DNA of 64,000 bases from Bradyrhizobium sp. AUGA SZCCT0158 (GTDB lineage Bacteria; Pseudomonadota; Alphaproteobacteria; Rhizobiales; Xanthobacteraceae): assembly GCF_018130065.1 (NCBI RefSeq), contig NZ_JAFCME010000021.1, positions 1-64,000 of the forward strand. The letters run 5' to 3'. The position numbers and the translations under genes are program-made. The notes under the pieces were generated by a model. That model saw only the letters and a list, made by a program, of their open reading frames with translations, was not told the DNA's origin and made no database searches. How positions within the stretch are numbered: the stretch's first letter is position 1; each line of letters opens with the position of its first letter. Shown one piece after another: positions 13,918 through 22,156 of the stretch.

Positions 13918-14844
13918 TCAGGATTTCTCCGCCTTCTTCGGCCGCGGCGGTCCCTCCACCGGCGGCAGCGATTTCAGATATTCCGCCATCGCGGTGCGGT
14001 CCTCCGGGGACAATTGCGAGGTGTTGCGGATCACGCGCGTCATCAAGCCGCCGGCGGTATCGCCGTCGGGCGTCTGCCCGCTCTCGAGGAAATAGGAAAA
14101 ATCCTTCGCGCTCCACTCCGACATCCGCTTCTGGGTGATGTTGGGGACCCAGCCCTCGCCTTCCGGATTTGGTCCGCCGGCAAAGCGTTGCGCGTCGATG
14201 ATGCCACCGAGAAAATTGCGCGGGCTGTGGCACTCCGCGCAATGACCGAGGCTGTTGACGAGATACGCGCCGCGATTCCATTGCGCCGATTTGCTGGCGT
14301 CCGGCACGAACGGCTTGCCGTCCGTGAACAGGAATTTCCACACCCCGACATTGCGGCGAATGTTGAACGGAAACGGCACGTCATGGTCGCGCGTCTTGCC
14401 GGCCACCGGTGCCAGCGTCTTCAGATAGGCAAAGAGATCCCTGACATCTTCGACCTTCGCATGTTCGTAAGACGCGTATGGAAACGCCGGAAAATAATGG
14501 GAGCCCGAGGGCGACGTGCCCTTGAGCATGGCGGTGACGAAATCGGCCTCGCTCCATCGTCCGATGCCATCGTTGGGATCGGGCGAGATATTGGGAACGT
14601 TGAAGGTGCCGAACGGAGACGGAATCGGCAATCCACCGCCGAGCTTGAGGCGATCGGGCTGGTTCGGCACGGAATGGCAGGACGAACATCCGCCGGCATT
14701 GAACGCTGTGAGGCCGTTGGCGAGGTTAGGCTTGTAGGCTGGCAATGAACTCGCAGCGACGACCGCCGGTATGGTCAGCCACCAGAAAATGCCAAGCCCG
14801 GCGATGGCTGCCAGAACGGCCAGAAGGAACAGTCGTTTCAGCAT
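13918..14844 (-). CDS. Membrane-anchored di-haem cytochrome c
   Basis: 308 residues. An uncleaved or signal-type N-terminal helix (residues 4-30) precedes two cytochrome c domains with CSSCH at 53-57 and CAECH at 202-206. Axial Met candidates follow in each domain. The arrangement resembles the cytochrome subunit of alcohol/aldehyde-type dehydrogenases or thiosulphate-type di-haem cytochromes, and suggests electron transfer from a periplasmic dehydrogenase to the respiratory chain. Neighbours on the same strand are cytochrome c' and a molybdoenzyme large subunit; a functional link to the latter is possible but not shown. Confidence 0.88.
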   Translation of the reverse strand: MLKRLFLLAVLAAIAGLGIFWWLTIPAVVAASSLPAYKPNLANGLTAFNAGGCSSCHSVPNQPDRLKLGGGLPIPSPFGTFNVPNISPDPNDGIGRWSEADFVTAMLKGTSPSGSHYFPAFPYASYEHAKVEDVRDLFAYLKTLAPVAGKTRDHDVPFPFNIRRNVGVWKFLFTDGKPFVPDASKSAQWNRGAYLVNSLGHCAECHSPRNFLGGIIDAQRFAGGPNPEGEGWVPNITQKRMSEWSAKDFSYFLESGQTPDGDTAGGLMTRVIRNTSQLSPEDRTAMAEYLKSLPPVEGPPRPKKAEKS

Positions 14845-15144
14845 TCACCAATCCGTCATCGGGCGTTTTGATATGGCGGCCAGTATGTACGCAATTCCAG
14901 CCGGAAGCTTCCACGAAATTACGACGACTCTAGGCCGGTTCGGCAACAAACCGCCGCTGATCCGCGCGGCGAAATCCGCGGCCAGCTGGTGAGTTTCACA
15001 CGACGATGAAGCAGGCTTCATACCCAGGTGATGAAGTCCACTTCACACCGAATTGATGAGCGAGGTAAGCGTTCGCGCCCGCGAATAAGAAAGAGGCCGG
15101 ACACATCACGCGTCCAGCCCCTTCCTGTCTGGTCAACCGAAGGG
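14845..15144. other. Intergenic between two cytochrome genes
   Basis: No gene supported. It holds the promoter of the di-haem cytochrome at its left end and the terminator of cytochrome c' at its right end; short open frames on both strands look spurious. Confidence 0.5.
15095..15119 (-). terminator. Rho-independent terminator of cytochrome c'
   Basis: On the minus strand GGCTGGAC / GTCCGGCC (one G-T pair) forms a stem with a 9-nt loop followed by 'tctttctt', 26 nt after the stop codon. Confidence 0.65.
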
Positions 15145-15594
15145 CTAGCCCTTCTTGAGACGGTAGGTCTCGTGGCAGGCGCCGCATTCCTTGCCGATGC
15201 CGGGGAAATTCGCTTTCAGCGAGTCGAGGTCCTTGATCTTGGCCTTGGCCTCGGCCACCACCTTGGTAAAGCTGGCGACCTTGGCGTCAAAGCCAGCCTT
15301 GTCTTCCCAGATCTTTGGCGAGGGGGCGTAGTCGCCCTCCCATTTGGCGTCCTTGACGCTGGCGGGGAACATGGTCGGGAGCTTCTTTGCGGTATCGTTG
15401 AGCTGGGTGAGCGCGGCATCGACCGCGGCCTGATCGTAGGGCTTTTCGCCCTTGAACATCGGGCTCAACACGCCGCCGAGGTTCTTTCCGTTGGCCTTCA
15501 TGACGTTCTGGGCATCCTTGACGGGATCCTGCTGCGCCACGCCTGCGCCAACACTGAGCAACAGTGCTCCTGCAACCACCAAAACCCGTTTCAT
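15145..15594 (-). CDS. Cytochrome c'
   Basis: 149 residues. A signal peptide (1-20, GVA/QQ) is followed by a four-helix-bundle cytochrome with a single C-terminal haem motif CGACH (137-141), the placement that defines cytochrome c'. These periplasmic proteins have a five-coordinate haem that binds NO or CO and are linked to nitrosative stress protection in denitrifying and phototrophic alphaproteobacteria. Divergence from neighbours is low; it has its own terminator. Confidence 0.9.
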   Translation of the reverse strand: MKRVLVVAGALLLSVGAGVAQQDPVKDAQNVMKANGKNLGGVLSPMFKGEKPYDQAAVDAALTQLNDTAKKLPTMFPASVKDAKWEGDYAPSPKIWEDKAGFDAKVASFTKVVAEAKAKIKDLDSLKANFPGIGKECGACHETYRLKKG

Positions 15595-15701
15595 TCGCTA
15601 GACCCCTCTTTTATGACACAAGCTGGTCCGCGACCGCCGTGGACCTTGCCTGACCTAGCCAACACCGCGAGTTTAGATTCATTCCAACTTCAACACAATA
15701 T

Positions 15702-18008
15702 TCAGAGGTTATGCCGGCGCTGTGCCTCCCGGATGGCGATCCAGACCCGTTCGGCGGTCGCGGGCATGTCAATGTGGTCGATCTTGTATTCGCGCCACAG
15801 CCCCTCGACGATCGCATTGACCACCGCCGGGCAGGAGCCGATCGCACCGGCCTCGCCCGCACCCTTTACGCCGAGCGGATTGGTGGTGCAGGGAACGTTG
15901 TGGGTTTCGAAGTGGAAGGACGGGCCGTCGGCCGCGCGCGGCATCGCATAATCCATGAAGGTGCCGGTGACGAGTTGGCCGTCGCTGCCGAACACCGCCT
16001 GCTCCATCAGGGCCTGGCCGATCCCCTGCATGGCGCCGCCATGGACCTGGCCGGCCAGCAGCAGCGGATTGAGCGTCACCCCGAAATCGTCGACGATCAC
16101 GTAGTTGACGATCTTGATGATGCCGGTGGCCGGATCGATCTCGACTTCGGCCAGATGGGTGCCGTTCGGGTAGGTGCCGTCGGCCTGGTTGAAGGTCGCA
16201 CTCGCGTTCAGCTTTGACGGATCGACATCCGGACGTTTGGCCAGATCGGCGAAACTCACCGAACGGTCGGTGCCGGCGATCCGGATTCGGCCGTCGCTGA
16301 TCTCGAGGTCGGCAGCGCTGGTTTCCAGTGCTTCGGCCGCGATCTCCTTCAGCTTGCCGCCGAGGTCGTGGGCCGCACGCTGCACGCTGACGCCCCCGGT
16401 CGGGATCGAGGCCGAACCGCCTGTGCCGAGGCCGGTGGCGACGCGATCGGTGTCGCCCTGCACAATGTGCACGCGCTCGGGCGGCAAGCCGAACTGTTCG
16501 GCGATCAACTGCGCATAGGCGGTCTGATGGCCCTGCCCGCTCGACTGGGTGCCGATCAGGATGGTGACGTCGCCGTTGGGATCGAGCGCCACATTGGCGG
16601 TTTCATCGCCCATGGTGCCGCAGATCTCGACATAACTTGCAAGGCCAATGCCGCGCACCAGCCCCGCCTTCTTGGCGGCCTTGGCGCGCTTGGGAAATTC
16701 CTTCCAGTTGGCGACTTCCATCGCGCGCTTCATATGCGCGGCGAAATCACCGGAGTCGTAGACCTTGCCGGTGATGGTCTTGTAGGGCAGCGCCTTCGGC
16801 GGGATGAAATTCTTGCGCCTGATCGCATCGGGCGTCATGCCGAGTTTGCGCGCGCAGGCGTCCACCAGCCGTTCGATCACGTACGCCGCCTCGGGGCGGC
16901 CCGCGCCGCGATAGGCATCGACCGGCACGGTGTTGGTGAACACGGTGCGGACGCGGCAGTGGAAGATCTGGATATCGTAGAGGCCGGGCAGCATGCCGGC
17001 GCCGCCATGCGGAATGTAGGGACCGAAGGTCGACAGATACGCGCCCATGTCGCCCATCAGGTCGACGTCCATCGCCAGGAACTTGCCGTCCTCGGCGAGC
17101 GCCATCTTCGCGACCGTGACGTTGTCGCGCCCCTGCGCGTCACCCACGAAGTGATCGGAGCGGTCGGCGGTCCATTTGATGGTCTTCTTCAGCCGTTTCG
17201 CCGCGACCGAGATCAACGCATATTCGCGGTACGGAAACAGTTTGGTGCCGAAGCCGCCGCCGACGTCGGGGCAGATCACCCGCATTTTTTCCAGCGGCAT
17301 CTTGAGCACCATGCCGCCGATGATCTCGCGCAGGCGATGGCTGCCCTGGCTGCCGATCGTCAGCGTCAGATGATCCTTCTTGGCGTCGTATTCGGCGACC
17401 GCCGCGCGCGTTTCCATGAAGTTGGTGATGACGCGCGGATTGACGATCGACACTTCGGCGACCGCATGCGCTTTTGCAAACGCAGCCTCGGTTGCCGCCT
17501 TGTCGCCGATCGGCACGTCGAAAAGCAAATTGCCGGCATGATTGGGCCAGACCTGCGGCGCGCCTTTCTTGACGGCGTTGACAAGGCCGACCACCGCGGG
17601 CAGCGGCGTCCAGTTGACCTCGATCGCCTCGATCGCATCGCGGGCATGGTCGATGGTGTCGGCGACCACGAAGGCGATGGAATCGCCGACGTGGCGGACT
17701 TCATCCCTGGCGAGGATCGGGTACGGAGGTCCGGTGAACGGATCGACTTCGAAATTGAACAGGCACGGCAGATCGCCGAGATCCTTGACGTCGTCGGCGA
17801 TCAGCACCGCGGCGACCCCGGGCATGCCGCGGGCCTTGGTGACATTGATGGTGAACTTGGCGTGCGCATGCGGCGAGCGCAGCATCAGCGCATGCAGCGC
17901 GGGAGACGGCGAGACGTCGTCAGTGTAGCGGCCCTTGCCGCGAATGAGCGCATCGTCTTCCTTGCGGCGGACGCTATGACCGACGCCGAACTTGATGGGA
18001 GCTGCCAT
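15702..18008 (-). CDS. Form II CoxL-like xanthine-dehydrogenase-family large subunit
   Basis: 768 residues from ATG 18008 (TTGGAG ribosome binding site, 5-nt spacing). An N-terminal a/b-hammerhead domain (GKGRYTDDV, about 23-150) precedes the molybdopterin domain with DVGGGFGTK (248-256). The active-site loop reads AYRGAGR (365-371), the form II signature, rather than the AYxCSFR loop of true CO dehydrogenase. GVKGAGEAG near the C-terminus supplies the catalytic Glu. Partner FAD and 2Fe-2S subunits are not adjacent, so the complex must be completed from elsewhere. The substrate is probably an aldehyde or N-heterocycle, not CO. Confidence 0.88.
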   Translation of the reverse strand: MAAPIKFGVGHSVRRKEDDALIRGKGRYTDDVSPSPALHALMLRSPHAHAKFTINVTKARGMPGVAAVLIADDVKDLGDLPCLFNFEVDPFTGPPYPILARDEVRHVGDSIAFVVADTIDHARDAIEAIEVNWTPLPAVVGLVNAVKKGAPQVWPNHAGNLLFDVPIGDKAATEAAFAKAHAVAEVSIVNPRVITNFMETRAAVAEYDAKKDHLTLTIGSQGSHRLREIIGGMVLKMPLEKMRVICPDVGGGFGTKLFPYREYALISVAAKRLKKTIKWTADRSDHFVGDAQGRDNVTVAKMALAEDGKFLAMDVDLMGDMGAYLSTFGPYIPHGGAGMLPGLYDIQIFHCRVRTVFTNTVPVDAYRGAGRPEAAYVIERLVDACARKLGMTPDAIRRKNFIPPKALPYKTITGKVYDSGDFAAHMKRAMEVANWKEFPKRAKAAKKAGLVRGIGLASYVEICGTMGDETANVALDPNGDVTILIGTQSSGQGHQTAYAQLIAEQFGLPPERVHIVQGDTDRVATGLGTGGSASIPTGGVSVQRAAHDLGGKLKEIAAEALETSAADLEISDGRIRIAGTDRSVSFADLAKRPDVDPSKLNASATFNQADGTYPNGTHLAEVEIDPATGIIKIVNYVIVDDFGVTLNPLLLAGQVHGGAMQGIGQALMEQAVFGSDGQLVTGTFMDYAMPRAADGPSFHFETHNVPCTTNPLGVKGAGEAGAIGSCPAVVNAIVEGLWREYKIDHIDMPATAERVWIAIREAQRRHNL

Positions 18009-18074
18009 CGTATCTCCAATAGCCTGATTGTTTCGCGCCATATTGGCGTGGTTCGCCGCCAAGCGCAAACGGGT

Positions 18075-19601
18075 TTAGCCGCGGATCAGCGAGAAAATCC
18101 AGCCTCTGCCGAACAGGACGAGGATCGAAACACCATAGACAAAGATGCCGCTCACCATAAGTAACAGCAATGCGAGTTCGTCACGGAACGAGCTCATTTG
18201 CGCGAAATAAATGGTGGCGAAACGCGCGGTCAACCAAAGGGCTATGGCAAGCACGATGCCAGATATCGCGAACTTGGCGAGCGATCCGAGCCACTCGCGG
18301 TCCAGTTCGAGAAATCCTCTTCGCACTGCAAAACCAAGTACCAGCAGCAGATTGACCCAGGCGCCGATGGCGGTTGCGAGCGCGAGGCCGATCTGGGCGA
18401 GCGTCCCCATCAACGCGACTTTCAGGGCGACGTTGACGGCAACGCCAGTCAGCGCCGCCTTGACCGGCGTCGCGGTGTCCTTGCGGGCATAGAAGGTGGC
18501 GACCGCGCTGCGGATCATCACGAAGGGAATGAGCCCGACGGCATAGGCCGCCAGTGTCGCGCCCGCTGCTGCGGCATCGGCTTTCGAGAACGCGCCACGC
18601 GCGAACATCGCGCGCATGATCACGTCAGGCACCGTGAGGAACGCGGCGACGAACGGTATAGAAAACAACAGCGTGAAGTTGAACGCCCGCCGCTGCGCCT
18701 TGGCGGCGCCAGCATCGTCTTGCGCCGCCAGGCGCCGCGACAATTCCGGCAGCAGCACCGTGCCGATCGCGATCCCAATCACGCCGATCGGCAACTGGTT
18801 GAGGCGGTCGGCATAATACAGCGCCGACAGCGCGCCGGCGGCGAGAAACGTCGCGATGATGGTGTCGGCGAACAGCGCCACCTGCGTTCCCATCGAGCCG
18901 ATGGTCGCCGGCCCCAGCGCGCGAAAGAAAGCGCGCACATCGTTATCGAGCCGGGGCATGCTGAACTTCGGCAGAATGCCGTTCTTCGCCGCGTCACCCG
19001 CCAGCAGCAGGAATTCGAGGATGCCGGCGATCAGGACGCCCCATGCGGCGGCATAACCGGCGCCCGGAAAGAATGCGGCCAGCGCCAATGTCGCCATCAT
19101 CGACAGATTGAGCAAGATCGGCGCCGCCGCCGCACTGGCAAAGCGATGCATGACGTTGAGCATGCCGCCGTACAGCGTCACCAGCGTGATCAGCAAGAGA
19201 TAGGGAAAGGTGATCCGCGTCAGTGCAATCGCCAGTTCGCCGCGCGCCGGATCGTCGGCAAATCCCGGCGCCAGCAGGCCGATCACCTGCGGCATGAACA
19301 GCCACGCCACCACGAGCAGCACGATCTGGGCGCCGAACAGCAGCGTGAAGATGCGATCGGCGAACAGTTTTGCCGAGGTTACGTTCTGCCCGTGAAGATG
19401 GGCATAGGCCGGCACGAACGCGGCGTTGAAGGCGCCTTCGGCGAAGATGGCGCGAAAATGATTGGGCAGGCGCAGCGCCACGAAGAACGCGTCCGCGACC
19501 GGCCCCGCACCGAGGATCGCCGCGAGCATGATGTCGCGCGCAAAACCGGTCACGCGCGAAAGAAGCGTATAGCCGCCGACGGTGAAAATGCGCCCAAGCA
19601 T
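18075..19601 (-). CDS. murJ: Lipid II flippase MurJ
   Basis: 508 residues with about 14 hydrophobic helices. It opens MLGRIFTVGGYTLLSRVTGFARDIMLA and contains FRAIFAEGAFNAAFVPAY, both MurJ/MviN landmarks including the conserved arginines facing the central cavity. It transports lipid II across the inner membrane for peptidoglycan synthesis. Length is normal for the family. The CoxL-like gene ends upstream-to-downstream on the same strand 66 nt away but is unlikely to be functionally related. Confidence 0.95.
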   Translation of the reverse strand: MLGRIFTVGGYTLLSRVTGFARDIMLAAILGAGPVADAFFVALRLPNHFRAIFAEGAFNAAFVPAYAHLHGQNVTSAKLFADRIFTLLFGAQIVLLVVAWLFMPQVIGLLAPGFADDPARGELAIALTRITFPYLLLITLVTLYGGMLNVMHRFASAAAAPILLNLSMMATLALAAFFPGAGYAAAWGVLIAGILEFLLLAGDAAKNGILPKFSMPRLDNDVRAFFRALGPATIGSMGTQVALFADTIIATFLAAGALSALYYADRLNQLPIGVIGIAIGTVLLPELSRRLAAQDDAGAAKAQRRAFNFTLLFSIPFVAAFLTVPDVIMRAMFARGAFSKADAAAAGATLAAYAVGLIPFVMIRSAVATFYARKDTATPVKAALTGVAVNVALKVALMGTLAQIGLALATAIGAWVNLLLVLGFAVRRGFLELDREWLGSLAKFAISGIVLAIALWLTARFATIYFAQMSSFRDELALLLLMVSGIFVYGVSILVLFGRGWIFSLIRG

Positions 19602-19622
19602 GAGCCCGCTTCTAGCGCATAT

Positions 19623-19647
19623 TCGGTTCTGATTGCATCAGAACCGA
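19623..19647. repeat. TCGGTTCTGAT inverted repeat
   Basis: TCGGTTCTGAT / ATCAGAACCGA, an 11-bp perfect stem with a 3-nt loop in the murJ upstream region. A related element (same 9-bp arms) is at 26313-26337. This fits a dispersed Bradyrhizobium palindromic repeat that may double as a terminator of the upstream aminotransferase gene. Confidence 0.6.
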
Positions 19648-19729
19648 GAACTATATTTGTATCGACGCGCCTTCTTCACGTAAACGCTATCGGTTGACGC
19701 GTTTTCTTCGAAAACGCTTTGGCCCGAAA

Positions 19730-20881
19730 TCAGGCGGAAAGCGCGCCGCGCACCGCCTGGATGACGCGATCCTGCGTCGCCTCGTCGAGATAAGCGTGCA
19801 TCGGCAGGCTGATGACGTCCTCCGAAAGGCTTTCGCTCGCCGGCAGGCCGCCTTCCGCAACCGGGTAATTCCGGTAGGCGGTCTGCTGATGCATCGATTT
19901 GGTGTAGTAGACCGCGGTCGGAATGCCCTGCGCCTGCAGCGCGGCAGCAAAGCCATCGCGGTCGGCGCCCTTGGGCAGGCGGATGGTGTATTGCGCCCAC
20001 ACCGAGGTGCAGCCGGAGGCGAGCCGCGGCACGGTCACGACATTGCCGAGGCCGCGTGCATAACGATCCGCGATCTTGTTGCGCGCCGCGATCTCGTCCT
20101 CGAAGATCTTCAGCTTCTCGATCAGGACCGCCGCCTGCATGGTGTCGAGCCGTCCGGTGAGGCCGAGGCGGACATTGTCGTATTTGTCCGCACCTTGGCC
20201 GTGCACGCGGATGCTGCGCAGCGTGTTGGCAAGCTCGTCATCGTCGGTGAAGATTGCGCCGCCATCGCCGTAGCAGCCGAGCGGCTTGGCCGGGAAGAAG
20301 CTGGTCGCGGTGGCGAGCCCGAAGGTGCCGAGCTTGCGGCCCTTGTAGCTGGCGCCAAAGCCCTGCGCGGCATCGTCCAGCACGAACAGCCCCTCGGCCT
20401 CCGTGACCGCGCCGATGGCGTCGTGGTCGGCGCTCTGCCCGAACAGATCGACCACGATCACGCCACGCGGTTTCAGGCCGCGTTGCCGGGCGGTCGCAAT
20501 GCCGCGCTTGAGCGAGGCGGGATCCATGTTGAAGGTGGCTTCATCGACATCGACAAAAACCGGCGTAGCCCCGGTCAGCGCCACGGCTTCACCGGTCGCG
20601 CTGAAGGTGAACGACGGACACAGCACGGCATCGCCGGGACCGATGTTTTTGGCCATCAGCACCATCAGCAGCGCATCGGTGCCGCTGGCGCAGCTCACGA
20701 CATGTTTGGCGCCGCTGAATGCCGCCAGCGCCGTCTCGAGCGCGGTCACTTCCGGACCGTTGATGAACTGGCAGTGGTTGAGCACGCGGGACACGGCATC
20801 ATCGATCGACTTGCCAAGCCGGCGGCGCTGCGCGGCGATATCGATCAGGGGAATGGGTTCTGGACGCATGTGCTGGTTCAT
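19730..20881 (-). CDS. DegT/DnrJ/EryC1 nucleotide-sugar 3-aminotransferase (GnnB/WbpE-like)
   Basis: 383 residues, PLP fold type I. The internal aldimine lysine is K199 in SFFPAKPLGCYGDGG, and VLDDAAQGFGA carries the PLP-binding Asp. Motif style matches WbpE/WlbC/GnnB aminotransferases that aminate C3 of a 3-oxo UDP-HexNAc(A). The neighbouring Gfo/Idh gene 31 nt upstream (same strand) would make the 3-oxo substrate. In Bradyrhizobium the lipid A backbone is 2,3-diamino-2,3-dideoxyglucose, so a GnnA/GnnB role is attractive; an O-antigen WbpB/WbpE role is the alternative. Confidence 0.8.
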   Translation of the reverse strand: MNQHMRPEPIPLIDIAAQRRRLGKSIDDAVSRVLNHCQFINGPEVTALETALAAFSGAKHVVSCASGTDALLMVLMAKNIGPGDAVLCPSFTFSATGEAVALTGATPVFVDVDEATFNMDPASLKRGIATARQRGLKPRGVIVVDLFGQSADHDAIGAVTEAEGLFVLDDAAQGFGASYKGRKLGTFGLATATSFFPAKPLGCYGDGGAIFTDDDELANTLRSIRVHGQGADKYDNVRLGLTGRLDTMQAAVLIEKLKIFEDEIAARNKIADRYARGLGNVVTVPRLASGCTSVWAQYTIRLPKGADRDGFAAALQAQGIPTAVYYTKSMHQQTAYRNYPVAEGGLPASESLSEDVISLPMHAYLDEATQDRVIQAVRGALSA

Positions 20882-20912
20882 GGAGCCTTGCTACGAATGA
20901 GATGAACGGTAA

Positions 20913-21929
20913 TCAGCCGGCGACGCGGCGAGGACCCTTGCGCGCGGAGGAAGCCGCGGGCCGGGCCGGCGCTTCGAGGCAGCGGATCGCGATTTCCAGG
21001 CTGGCCACGCCCTCGTCGCCGGTAACCGCCGGCACATTGCCTGACCGGACGGCATCGAGGAACGCAATCAATTCGGCGCGCAGCGGCTCGTCATGGCCGA
21101 CCGGCAGATGACGCATCGAATAGCTGCCGTCGGGCTTGAAGCCGAAGCACTCCGTAACCTGACGCGTCAAGAGGTCGCCCATCACATATTTGCCGCGGGT
21201 CGCGACCGTGACGTTGCGCGCCTTGAACGGCGTCAGCCAGTTGGTGTTGATATGGGCGAGCACGCCCGAGGCGGTGCGGAACTGCAGCAGCGCGATGTCC
21301 TCGCGCTCGGCGATCGCGCTGGAGAGCTGCGGCTGCACCTCGACGATGTCGGATTCGGTGAACCAGCGGATCAGGTCGATATCGTGCACGGCCAGATCGA
21401 TGACGACGCCGACATTCGACATCCGCGGCGGAAACGGCCCGACCCTGGTGATGCCGATGGAAAGGATGTCCTCGCCCGAGATCGCCTGCTTGATCGCCGC
21501 GACCGCCGGATTGAAGCGCTCGACATGGCCGACCATCAGTGTGACACCGGCGCGATGCGCAGCGTCGACGATGTCCCGCCCCTCCTCGACCGTGGGCGCA
21601 ATCGGCTTCTCGACCAGAATATGGATCTTGCGCGCGATGCAGGCGAGCGCGACCTCATGATGCAGATGGGTCGGGGCCGCGATCGTGACCGCATCGACGC
21701 CCTCGGCCAGCAATTCTTCGAGACCCTCGAAAGCGCGGCAGCCTGCGAGTTCGGTGGCGCGCAGGCGATGCTCCGGCAGCGGGTCGACGATGCCGACCAG
21801 CGTGACGCCGGGCAGCCCCGCCAGCACGCGGGCATGGTTGCTGCCCATCACGCCGGCACCGATCACGCCAACGCGCAATTCAGGCGTGGCGCCGGCTTTC
21901 GCATCCGACCCGGACCCTTTGGAACTCAT
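20913..21929 (-). CDS. Gfo/Idh/MocA nucleotide-sugar 3-dehydrogenase (GnnA/WbpB-like)
   Basis: 338 residues. An NAD-binding Rossmann domain (RVGVIGAGVMGSNHARVLAG, about 19-38) is followed by the EKPIAPTVEEG catalytic Lys region and the VIDLAVHDIDLIRW motif with the conserved His/Asp of the sugar-binding domain. It probably oxidises C3 of UDP-GlcNAc or its uronate for the downstream aminotransferase. It lies first in the two-gene unit. C-terminus ends in a basic tail (SARKGPRRVAG). Not to be confused with the two other Gfo/Idh genes in the right-hand operon. Confidence 0.8.
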   Translation of the reverse strand: MSSKGSGSDAKAGATPELRVGVIGAGVMGSNHARVLAGLPGVTLVGIVDPLPEHRLRATELAGCRAFEGLEELLAEGVDAVTIAAPTHLHHEVALACIARKIHILVEKPIAPTVEEGRDIVDAAHRAGVTLMVGHVERFNPAVAAIKQAISGEDILSIGITRVGPFPPRMSNVGVVIDLAVHDIDLIRWFTESDIVEVQPQLSSAIAEREDIALLQFRTASGVLAHINTNWLTPFKARNVTVATRGKYVMGDLLTRQVTECFGFKPDGSYSMRHLPVGHDEPLRAELIAFLDAVRSGNVPAVTGDEGVASLEIAIRCLEAPARPAASSARKGPRRVAG

Positions 21930-22156
21930 ATTGTCGACCCCAACAAATCAATCCCCCAGTATTGCCCCGGCGGTTCTCTAGCACGCCGCCACAAATGTGG
22001 CGAACGCCATCCTCGCTATCCGGACACGTTTTGATTCAAAGAGTTACAGCCCAGAAACACTGAGAGAAGCGCATTGGCGGGGCTCATCGGGGGCTTAGGC
22101 CACCGCAATATGGAGGAATTAAGTGCTTCGGCCGAGGCTATGGGAGCCCGTCCTGC

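Noticed and set aside
15702..18008. True aerobic CO dehydrogenase
   Set aside because: The active-site loop is AYRGAGR, not AYxCSFR, and the other Cox subunits are absent.
16368..18164. 598-codon plus-strand frame
   Set aside because: Antisense shadow of the CoxL-like gene; the minus-strand product has clear domain motifs.
18198..19697. 499-codon plus-strand frame
   Set aside because: Antisense of murJ; R/Q/H-rich with no domain.
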